A stretch of DNA of 6,854 nt from JAGTRP01 sp050259815. Lineage in GTDB: Bacteria > Pseudomonadota > Gammaproteobacteria > Burkholderiales > Rhodocyclaceae. The translations under genes and the position numbers were made by a program. The stretch covers positions 1 to 6,854 of the forward strand of contig JBLNBI010000079.1 in NCBI GenBank assembly GCA_050259815.1, given 5' to 3'. Shown in pieces: positions 1 through 5,952 of the stretch (positions are counted from its first letter, which is position 1; each line of letters starts with the position of its first letter). The notes below the pieces were generated by a model that was not told the DNA's origin, did not search any database, and saw only the letters and a list, made by a program, of their open reading frames with translations.

Positions 1-114
1 GTCGTCTTCCTGCTGGTCATCCTGTTCGGCCTGGGCGCGACGGACTACCTCAACCGCCGGGTCTATCCGGCCCCCTGGCAGCTTCCCTCCACCCTCGACC
101 ATCGGAGCCATTGA
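1..114 (+). CDS. C-terminal tail of an unidentified membrane protein (partial)
   Basis: An open frame runs from the first base to a TGA at 112-114 and gives 37 residues. It starts with a hydrophobic stretch (VVFLLVILFGLG) that looks like the end of a transmembrane helix, followed by a short polar tail with arginines (NRR) and a proline/tryptophan patch. The next gene starts one base after the stop, with its ribosome-binding site inside this frame, which supports it as a real gene end in the same operon. The 5' part lies outside the window, so the family cannot be identified. A C-terminal helix followed by a short basic tail occurs in many transporter permeases, but nothing here is diagnostic. 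Confidence 0.6.
   Translation, partial: VVFLLVILFGLGATDYLNRRVYPAPWQLPSTLDHRSH
104..107 (+). promoter_or_regulatory. Ribosome-binding site for the SDR gene
   Basis: GGAG lies 8 bases before the GTG at 116-118 and within the last codons of the upstream gene. It fixes the GTG as the start of the short-chain dehydrogenase and suggests translation is coupled to the preceding gene. Confidence 0.6.
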
Positions 115-115
115 C

Positions 116-1126
116 GTGGAAAACGGAATTGTCGTCATCACCGGCGCCTCCGCCGGCATCGGCCGGGCCACGGCCATCGAATTCGCCCGCCACGGCTGGA
201 AGGTGGCGGTGCTCGCTCGCAGCCCGGAGGGTCTGGAAGGCGCCTGCCGGGACATCGCCGAGGCGGGCGGCACGGCGCTGGCCATCCCCACCGACGTGGC
301 GGACTACGCGCAGGTGGAGGCCGCCGCCGAACGGGTGGAGCGGGATTGGGGCCCCATCGACGTGTGGGTCAACAATGCCATGGCCACCGTCTTCAGCGAT
401 GCCCTGCGGGTGACGCCCGAGGACTTCCGGCGGGCCACCGAGGTCACCTACCTGGGCTCCGTCTGGGGCACCCTGGCGGCGCTGAAGCGCATGAAGCCCC
501 GGGACCGGGGCACCATCGTCCAGGTGGGCTCGGCCCTGGCCTACCGCTCCATCCCCCTGCAAGCCCCGTACTGCGGGGCGAAGAGCGCTATCCGGGGCTA
601 TATCGACTCCCTGCGCTCGGAACTGATCCACGACGGCAGCCGGGTCCACCTCGCCATGGTGCATCTTTCCGCCTTCAATACCCCACAGTTCGACTGGGCC
701 CGCAACCTCATGGGCCGCCGCCCCCAGCCCCTGGGCAAGATTTTCCAGCCGGAGGTGGCCGCCCGGGGCATCTACTGGGCCGCCCAGCACAAGCGGCGGG
801 AACTGTGGGTGGGGTTCCCCGCCGTGGAGGCCATCCTGGGAACCCGAGTTCTGCCGGGTTTCCTGGACCGGCAGCTTGCCCACCGGGCCTATGGCGGCCA
901 GCTCAGCGGGGAGGTCGATCCGCCGGGGCGGCCGGACAACCTTTACCAGCCGGTGCCCGGCGACCGGGGCGCCCATGGCCGCTTCGATCGGGAGGCGACG
1001 GACTTCAGCTGGGAGCTTCCCCTGGCTACCCGGCCCTGGCTGGCGGTTGGGGCGGCGTTTCTGGCTCTGGCGGCGGTGGGAATCTGGCGTCGAGGACCGG
1101 CCCGGCGGCGCGATGGTTTAGAGTAG
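116..1126 (+). CDS. Short-chain dehydrogenase/reductase with C-terminal membrane anchor
   Basis: A 336-residue classical-type SDR, an NAD(P)H-dependent oxidoreductase. The cofactor-binding TGASAGIG motif is at residues 9-16. NNA is at 86-88, the probable catalytic serine is S139 and the YxxxK pair is Y152/K156, so the active site looks intact. The arginine in the ARS segment after the second beta strand (about residues 34-36) and the lack of an acidic residue there favour NADPH, as an inference. The SDR fold should end near residue 250. About 85 further residues follow, with a PGDRGAHGRFD segment and a predicted transmembrane helix around 307-324 ending in an arginine-rich tail. This suggests anchoring to the inner membrane with the catalytic domain in the cytoplasm. 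The start is a GTG one base after the previous stop, with GGAG 8 bases ahead. The substrate is unknown; a lipid or other hydrophobic alcohol or ketone would suit the anchor. Confidence 0.92.
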   Translation: MENGIVVITGASAGIGRATAIEFARHGWKVAVLARSPEGLEGACRDIAEAGGTALAIPTDVADYAQVEAAAERVERDWGPIDVWVNNAMATVFSDALRVTPEDFRRATEVTYLGSVWGTLAALKRMKPRDRGTIVQVGSALAYRSIPLQAPYCGAKSAIRGYIDSLRSELIHDGSRVHLAMVHLSAFNTPQFDWARNLMGRRPQPLGKIFQPEVAARGIYWAAQHKRRELWVGFPAVEAILGTRVLPGFLDRQLAHRAYGGQLSGEVDPPGRPDNLYQPVPGDRGAHGRFDREATDFSWELPLATRPWLAVGAAFLALAAVGIWRRGPARRRDGLE

Positions 1127-1153
1127 GCGCCTCAATGACCATGGCCTTTACCG

Positions 1154-1558
1154 ATGCGCTCCCATATCCCGATATCCCTCGACGAAGTTGAAATCACGGC
1201 GATCCGCGCCCAGGGAGCCGGCGGACAAAACATCAACAAGGTGTCCAACGCCGTACATCTGCGCTTCGACATCGCCGCTTCCTCTCTGCCGGACTCGGTT
1301 CGGGAACGCCTCCTGGGGCTACACGATCAACGCATCAGCCGGGAGGGTGTGCTGGTGATCAAGGCCCAGGAATTCCGCAGTCTGGAGAAGAACCGGGCCG
1401 AGGCCCTGCGCCGGTTGCAGGAACTGGTCGACCGGGTCGCCCAGCCGCCCAAGACCCGCCGGCCCACCCGGCCAACCCGGAGTTCTGTCCGGAAGCGACT
1501 GGAAAGCAAGGCACGCCACGGTGCTCTGAAGGCCGCTCGGCGGAATTCCGGAGAATGA
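1154..1558 (+). CDS. arfB: Alternative ribosome-rescue factor ArfB (peptidyl-tRNA hydrolase, YaeJ)
   Basis: A 134-residue protein closely resembling E. coli ArfB (about 140 residues). ArfB releases nascent chains from ribosomes stalled on messages without a stop codon by hydrolysing the peptidyl-tRNA ester. The release-factor-type catalytic GGQ is at residues 23-25 in the family context EITAIRAQGAGGQ. The rest of the RF1-like catalytic domain (VHLRFDI, ASSLP, VIKAQEFRS) follows to about residue 90. The C-terminal tail from about 98 is rich in lysine and arginine, with RRPTRPTR at 102-109. In E. coli this kind of tail enters the empty mRNA entry channel to sense stalling. The ATG at 1154 is the only reasonable start because an in-frame stop lies at 1136-1138; I see no good Shine-Dalgarno ahead of it. 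Its end touches the next gene. Confidence 0.96.
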   Translation: MRSHIPISLDEVEITAIRAQGAGGQNINKVSNAVHLRFDIAASSLPDSVRERLLGLHDQRISREGVLVIKAQEFRSLEKNRAEALRRLQELVDRVAQPPKTRRPTRPTRSSVRKRLESKARHGALKAARRNSGE

Positions 1559-1567
1559 TCCAACGTC

Positions 1568-1571
1568 AGGA
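1568..1571 (+). promoter_or_regulatory. Ribosome-binding site deciding the thioredoxin start
   Basis: AGGA followed by four A's lies 10 bases before the ATG at 1582. The alternative in-frame ATG at 1555 has its nearest GGAG only one base upstream (1550-1553), which is too close, so 1582 is the better start. Confidence 0.5.
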
Positions 1572-1581
1572 AAACAATGCG

Positions 1582-1899
1582 ATGAACCGGGAGTATTCCG
1601 CCAACCAGCCAAGCCGCGGCGAAGTCGATGCACTGAAGGGGCCGGTGATCATGGAGTTTGGCACTGACTGGTGCGGCTTCTGTAACGCCGCCCAGCCATT
1701 GATCGAACAGGCTTTAGCCGGGTACGGGCAGGTTGCGCACCTCAAGGTGGAAGATGGTCCCGGCCGGCCCCTCGGACGCTCCTTTCGGGTGAAACTGTGG
1801 CCGACCTTGGTGTTCATGAAGGACGGGCAGGAGATCGCCCGGTTAGTGCGTCCAGGCAGCGTCGAAGCCATCCAGACAGCCCTAGCTGCGATCGTCTAA
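1582..1899 (+). CDS. Thioredoxin-fold family protein
   Basis: A 105-residue single-domain thioredoxin-fold protein. The redox-active WCGFC is at residues 30-34, with both cysteines (C31, C34) present in place of the WCGPC of classical thioredoxin. The structurally conserved cis-proline is P74 in KLWPTLVF. There is no signal peptide, so it should act in the cytoplasm as a thiol-disulfide reductant. The KVEDGPGRPLGRSF segment (55-68) stands where thioredoxin has the strand and helix preceding the cis-proline, and it looks characteristic of a sub-family distinct from housekeeping TrxA. The partner proteins are unknown. An in-frame ATG at 1555 overlaps the arfB stop as ATGA and would add nine residues (114 in total). 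I prefer 1582 because of its ribosome-binding site and because homologous-looking sequence begins there. The stop overlaps that of the convergent ZIP gene. Confidence 0.92.
   Translation: MNREYSANQPSRGEVDALKGPVIMEFGTDWCGFCNAAQPLIEQALAGYGQVAHLKVEDGPGRPLGRSFRVKLWPTLVFMKDGQEIARLVRPGSVEAIQTALAAIV
1896..1899. other. Convergent stop-codon overlap between thioredoxin-like and ZIP genes
   Basis: CTAA on the plus strand holds the TAA of the thioredoxin-fold gene (1897-1899) and, read in reverse, the TAG of the ZIP gene (1896-1898). The two opposing transcription units therefore end within each other. There is no room for an intergenic terminator, so transcripts probably run into the opposite gene. 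Confidence 0.85.
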
Positions 1900-2660
1900 C
1901 TCCCCAGCTTGCTCAGGACGAAGGCCATCATGAAGCCCAGGACGGTGATGAAGCCGCTGAAATTGTGGGCCGTCTCGTAGGCTTCGGGAATCATGGTGTC
2001 GGCGAGCATGGAGAGGATGGCTCCGGCGGCGACGGCGTTGGTGGCGGCGATGACCTCCGGGGAAAAGCGGCTGAAGACCGTGTAACCCACTAGGGAGGCG
2101 ACGCCGACGATCAGGGCGATGCCGATCCAGAGGCCGAAGACGTAGCCCTTGGAACGTCCGCTCTTGCGCATCCCCGCGGCGCTGGACAGTCCCTCGGGGA
2201 TATTGGACAGAAAGACTGCCGCCACCGCCACGACGCTGACCGCCCCGCCGGAGATCATGCTGATGCCGATAACGATGGATTCCGGGATGCCGTCCAGCAG
2301 CGAACCCACGGCGATGGCCATGCCGCTGCCCGCCTGGTCGGATTCGGACGGTTGCTGGCTTCCCGAGCGCTTGCGGTGCTTGGCGCCGTGACGGGCGAGG
2401 GCGACATTGGCGAGGGTATAGACCAGGGCGCCGCCGACGAAGCCGGCCGTGGTGGAATCGAAGCCGCCCTGCTTGTAGGCTTCCTCCATCAGTTCCAGGG
2501 AGAGGGCCGAGATGAGCACCCCGCTGCCGAAGGCCATCACCGCAGCCACTACCCGCTGGGGCAGGTCCGACAGGTAGCCGATGGCGGCGCCGATGATGAG
2601 GGCGGCCCCGGCCACCAATCCCCAGAAGAAGGCCTGGGCCCAGAGGGGCAGGGCGTCCAT
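1896..2660 (-). CDS. ZIP-family divalent metal transporter (divergent metal-site motifs)
   Basis: A 254-residue integral membrane protein with about eight hydrophobic segments (roughly 8-30, 38-55, 70-90, 113-137, 140-165, 172-195, 203-222, 234-251). A polar, basic loop at 91-112 lies between helices 3 and 4, as in ZIP (ZupT-like) zinc/iron/manganese importers. Helix 4 carries DGIPES (123-128) and helix 5 carries SNIPEG (152-157). These sit where classic ZIPs have histidine motifs such as HNxPEG, so proline and glutamate are kept but the histidines are replaced. A further acidic pair, D221 and E226, is in DTMIPE near helix 7. Metal choice and transport direction therefore cannot be assumed. 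The ATG at 2660 is 8 bases after the ASRT-like stop. An in-frame TTG at 2672 overlaps that stop (TTGA) and would add four residues. It is probably the last gene of the minus-strand operon. Confidence 0.9.
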   Translation of the reverse strand: MDALPLWAQAFFWGLVAGAALIIGAAIGYLSDLPQRVVAAVMAFGSGVLISALSLELMEEAYKQGGFDSTTAGFVGGALVYTLANVALARHGAKHRKRSGSQQPSESDQAGSGMAIAVGSLLDGIPESIVIGISMISGGAVSVVAVAAVFLSNIPEGLSSAAGMRKSGRSKGYVFGLWIGIALIVGVASLVGYTVFSRFSPEVIAATNAVAAGAILSMLADTMIPEAYETAHNFSGFITVLGFMMAFVLSKLGS

Positions 2661-2668
2661 GGCGCGAC

Positions 2669-3043
2669 TCAATCCGCCGCGAAGGCCACGGTGGAGAGCA
2701 ATGCCAGGGCGGCCTGGCGGGAATCCAGGCGGGTGTGCTGGACCACGATGGGAACATTCGACTCGATCACGCTGGAGTAGGGCGTATTCACCGGGATTTT
2801 CTCCGGGTCGGACAACTCGTTGAAGCGCAGGTGCAGGGTGCGGCGGGCGGGCACCGTCACCCGGTAGGGGCCCACCGGCTCCCGGTGGGTGAAAAAGACG
2901 GTGATCTCCACCTGGGCGTCCCGCTCCCCGGCATTCAGGATGCAGGCGGCCTCGTGGCTGACCAGTTCGTAAGTGTCGTCCTGGCCCGCCGGGGGGATGT
3001 AGCCTTCGGCGATGGCCCAGCGGCGCTTTCCAATCGGTTCCAT
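2669..3043 (-). CDS. Sensory rhodopsin transducer (ASRT) family protein
   Basis: A 124-residue soluble protein that strongly resembles the Anabaena sensory rhodopsin transducer (about 125 residues). Recognisable family blocks are WAIAEGYIPP (9-18), SHE (29-31), CILNAG (34-39), VEIT (45-48), EPVGPYR (55-61), VPARRT (64-69), RFN (73-75) and SNVPIVVQHTRLDSRQ (95-110). The Anabaena protein is a small beta-sandwich tetramer that interacts with a rhodopsin. Comparative genomics of the family, as I recall it, proposed small-molecule, probably carbohydrate, binding in the many members without a rhodopsin. No opsin gene is in this window. The gene lies between a 2-hydroxyacid dehydrogenase and a metal transporter, so a role in sensing or binding an acid-sugar metabolite is my inference. 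The start at 3043 has AAGGAG 7 bases ahead. ATG 3049, overlapping the upstream stop as ATGA, would add two residues and match the Anabaena N-terminus in length slightly better. Confidence 0.94.
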   Translation of the reverse strand: MEPIGKRRWAIAEGYIPPAGQDDTYELVSHEAACILNAGERDAQVEITVFFTHREPVGPYRVTVPARRTLHLRFNELSDPEKIPVNTPYSSVIESNVPIVVQHTRLDSRQAALALLSTVAFAAD

Positions 3044-3045
3044 GC

Positions 3046-5952
3046 TCATTCTCCTTCCATGGCCAGGCGCAGCACCTGGGCGAGGTGCAGGGGCTGGCGG
3101 CCGGTGGTCTGGACGATCTGCTCCCGGCAGCTGAAGCCGTCGGCGATCACCAGGGTGTCCGGGGCCGCGGCCCGCACCGCCGGCAGCAGCATCCGCTCTC
3201 CGCAGGCCATGGACACGGCGTACTTGTCCTTCTCGAAGCCGAAGGAACCGGCCATGCCACAACACCCGGAATCCAGGATTTCGTAGTCCAGGCCCAGCTT
3301 TTTCAGCACGGCCTCCTCGGCGGTCATCTTGATGATGGCATGGTGGTGGCAGTGGCCGTGGACCACCGCCTTTCTCGCCACCGTGCCGAAGGAGAAGCCG
3401 GGTGCCTTCTCCTCGATGAATTCGGAGAGCAGGAAGACCTGTTTCGAGAGCCGTTTCGCCTGCTCATTGCCCGGCAGCATCTGGGGTAGCTCCTCCCGGA
3501 AAACCGTGAGGCAGGCGGGTTCCAGCCCGACGATGGGGACGCCGTCGCGGATGTCGTCGGCCAGGGTGTCCAGGATGTCCCGGAGATACGCTCGAGCCCG
3601 GTCCAGCATCCCGAATTCGTAGAGGGGACGGCCGCAGCACAGATGCTTTGGGGGAATGCGGATCTCGAAGCCGGCCCGCTCCAGGACTTCGGCCGCCGCC
3701 TGGGCGATCTCCGGGTGGAAGTAATTGTTGAAGGTGTCGGGCCAGAGGACGAGGGCCTTGCCCGTCTTCGCCCAGGGGCGCTGCCGGAACTGGCGGGTGA
3801 AGGGCGTCCGGGCGAAGGCGGGGATGCGGCGCTCCCCGGCGATGCCGATGGCGCCTTTGGCCCAGCCGGCGAAGGGCTCGTGCTGGGAGAAGAAGTTGAA
3901 GAAGCCCGGGGCGTGGGAGGCGAGCCGGGCCCAGCGGTCCACCAGGCCGAAGGCGTAGGCCGGGGCGGGACGCAGCCGCCCCTCGTAGTAGTGGGCCATG
4001 AACTCCGCCTTGTAGGTGGCCATGTCCACGTGCACCGGGCATTCCCCCTTGCAGCCCTTGCAGGACAGGCAGAGGTCCAGGGCCTCCTTCACCGCCGGCT
4101 CCTTCCAGCCCCGGGTGAGCGTCTCTCCGCGGAGCATCTCGAACAGCAGCCGGGCCCGGCCCCGGGTGGAGTGCATCTCCTCGCCGGTGGCCATGTAGCT
4201 GGGGCACATGACGCCCTTGCGGCTGCGGCATTCCCCGACTCCGACGCAGCGCAATACCGCCCGGGCGAAGTCGTGGCTGTCCGAAGAATAGGCGAAGCCG
4301 GTTTCCAGGGGCGGCGGGTTGTACTCGGTGCCGATTCGCAGGTTCTCGTCGGCCCGGTAGGCGTTGACGATCTTGCCCGGGTTCATCTTGTTGTCCGGGT
4401 CCCAGATGGCCTTGAACTCCCGGAAGGCGTCCATCAGTTCGGGCCCGAACATGATGGGCAGCAGTTCCGCCTTGGATTGCCCGTCGCCGTGCTCCCCGGA
4501 AATGGAGCCACCCAGGCCGGTCACCAGATGGGCGGCGGCGTGGAGGAAGTCCCGGAAATCCTGGATGCCGGCGGCGGTTTCCAGGTCGAAGTCGATGCGG
4601 GTATGGACGCAGCCCTGGCCGAAGTGGCCGTAGAGGTCGCACTCGTAGCCGTATTTTTCGAACAGGGTCCGCAGCTCCCGGAGGTAGGTGCCCAGCTTTT
4701 CCGGCGGCACCGAGGAGTCCTCCCAGCCCTCCCAGGTGATGGCCTTGTCCGGGACGTGGGCGGTGGCCCCCAGCCCGGATTCCCGGATTTCCCAGACGTG
4801 CTGCTCCTGCCTGGGGTCGTCGTAGAGCTTCATGGTGGGCGGGCTGCCGGCGAATTTCAGGCGGTCCATGAGGGCCTGGGCGCGGGCGTCGGATTCCGCC
4901 TTGTCTTTGCCGCCGAATTCCACCAGCAGCCAGCCCTGGCCATCAGGCAGCAGCGGTAGGTCCTCCGGGTGGATGTGCATGGCCTTCATGTCGTCCACCA
5001 GGCGGTCGTCCATGCCCTCCAGGGCGATGGGGCCGGCTGCCATGATCTCCGGGACGTGGTCGCCGGCCTCATAGACGCTCGGGTAGCCGAGGACCAGCAG
5101 GGAGCGGGCCGCCGGCCAGTCCACCAGCCGCAGCTTCGCTTCCAGCACCACCACGCAGGTACCCTCGGAACCCACCAGGGCCTGGGCGAGGTTGAAGCCG
5201 TTTTCCGGCAGGAGGGCCGGCAGGTTGTAGCCGGATACCCGCCGGGGAATGTCCGGAAAGCGTTCCCGGATGCGCTCCCCCTGGCTCTCGGCCAGGTTCC
5301 GCAGGCCGGCGTAGATGTCCCGGCGGCGGCCGCCTTCCAGGACGATGCGGTGAAACTCGTCTTCGGAGGTAGCGCCCACCGTCATGCGCAGGCCGTCGTA
5401 GGTCAGCACGTCCAGCTCGATGACGTTGTGGGTGGTCTCGCCGCCCATGACCGAGTGGGGGCCGCAGGAATTGTTGCCGATCATGCCCCCCAGGGTGTTG
5501 TGGGTGTGGGTGGCCGGGTCGGGGGCGAAGGTGAGGCCGTGTTCCTGGGCCGCGTGGCGCAGGTCGTCCAGCACCACCCCGGGCTGGACCCGGGCCGTCT
5601 TGGCGGCCGGGTCGATGGCCAGGATGCGGTTCAAGTACTTGGAAAAATCCATGACCACCGCCACGTTGCAGCACTGGCCGCACAGGCTGGTGCCGCCCCC
5701 CCGGGACAGCACCGGGGCGCCGTACTGGCGGCAGAGGGCGACGGTCTGGACCACATCGTCGACGGTGCGGGGGACGACCACGCCGATGGGCACCTGGCGG
5801 TAGTTGGAGGCGTCGGTGGCGTAAAGAGCCCGGGAGCCCGAATCGAAGCGCACTTCGCCGCCGATGGCAGCCTTCAGGTCGGCTTCCAGGGCCCGGGCAT
5901 CGATGCCCGCCCGCAGGTACAGGCGCCGGGTGTCTACGAATTTTCGAAACAT
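3046..5952 (-). CDS. FAD-binding and Fe-S-binding 2-hydroxyacid dehydrogenase (GlcD-GlcF-type fusion, YdiJ-like)
   Basis: A 968-residue fusion of a flavin dehydrogenase with an iron-sulfur electron-transfer module. Residues about 50-275 form a PCMH-type FAD domain (RGGGTSL 84-90, GNNSCGPHS 159-167, GSEGT 261-265). Residues 280-535 are the GlcD/D-lactate dehydrogenase-type substrate domain, with HFGQGCVH (443-450) and GEHGDG (486-491). A ferredoxin-like segment follows, with C569, C575, C583 and the motif CLSCKGCKGECP (628-639). Two CCG domains end the protein, with CCG at 772-774 and 897-899. This layout matches E. coli YdiJ (about 1,000 residues), linked to D-2-hydroxyglutarate oxidation. 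Relatives oxidise D-lactate or glycolate and pass electrons to a carrier or the respiratory chain. No signal peptide or clear transmembrane helix is seen. AGGA lies 6 bases before the ATG, and the start overlaps the upstream gene by 19 bases. The exact substrate cannot be read from sequence; the operon suggests a 2-hydroxyacid formed in acid-sugar breakdown. Confidence 0.94.
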   Translation of the reverse strand: MFRKFVDTRRLYLRAGIDARALEADLKAAIGGEVRFDSGSRALYATDASNYRQVPIGVVVPRTVDDVVQTVALCRQYGAPVLSRGGGTSLCGQCCNVAVVMDFSKYLNRILAIDPAAKTARVQPGVVLDDLRHAAQEHGLTFAPDPATHTHNTLGGMIGNNSCGPHSVMGGETTHNVIELDVLTYDGLRMTVGATSEDEFHRIVLEGGRRRDIYAGLRNLAESQGERIRERFPDIPRRVSGYNLPALLPENGFNLAQALVGSEGTCVVVLEAKLRLVDWPAARSLLVLGYPSVYEAGDHVPEIMAAGPIALEGMDDRLVDDMKAMHIHPEDLPLLPDGQGWLLVEFGGKDKAESDARAQALMDRLKFAGSPPTMKLYDDPRQEQHVWEIRESGLGATAHVPDKAITWEGWEDSSVPPEKLGTYLRELRTLFEKYGYECDLYGHFGQGCVHTRIDFDLETAAGIQDFRDFLHAAAHLVTGLGGSISGEHGDGQSKAELLPIMFGPELMDAFREFKAIWDPDNKMNPGKIVNAYRADENLRIGTEYNPPPLETGFAYSSDSHDFARAVLRCVGVGECRSRKGVMCPSYMATGEEMHSTRGRARLLFEMLRGETLTRGWKEPAVKEALDLCLSCKGCKGECPVHVDMATYKAEFMAHYYEGRLRPAPAYAFGLVDRWARLASHAPGFFNFFSQHEPFAGWAKGAIGIAGERRIPAFARTPFTRQFRQRPWAKTGKALVLWPDTFNNYFHPEIAQAAAEVLERAGFEIRIPPKHLCCGRPLYEFGMLDRARAYLRDILDTLADDIRDGVPIVGLEPACLTVFREELPQMLPGNEQAKRLSKQVFLLSEFIEEKAPGFSFGTVARKAVVHGHCHHHAIIKMTAEEAVLKKLGLDYEILDSGCCGMAGSFGFEKDKYAVSMACGERMLLPAVRAAAPDTLVIADGFSCREQIVQTTGRQPLHLAQVLRLAMEGE
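3051..3056 (-). promoter_or_regulatory. Ribosome-binding site for the ASRT-like gene
   Basis: On the minus strand AAGGAG ends 7 bases before the ATG at 3043 and only one base before the ATG at 3049. It lies within the last codons of the dehydrogenase gene, so translation of the two genes is probably coupled. Confidence 0.65.

Noticed and set aside
50..976. A 308-residue minus-strand open frame opposite the SDR gene
   Set aside because: Glycine/histidine/proline-rich translation without a recognisable motif; the plus-strand SDR has an intact cofactor site and catalytic residues.
1127..1153. Possible promoter between the SDR gene and arfB
   Set aside because: The gap is only 27 bases, GC-rich, and shows no convincing -35/-10 pair. 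A promoter could lie inside the SDR gene but I cannot support one.
1884..1909. Possible bidirectional terminator hairpin at the convergent junction
   Set aside because: Only five base pairs with a 16-base loop and no T-run on either side; such short repeats are expected by chance.
3044..3265. N-terminal extension of the ASRT-like protein to 198 residues
   Set aside because: The extra residues are the dehydrogenase's 3' coding sequence in another frame. The family length is about 125 residues and AAGGAG precedes the internal ATG.
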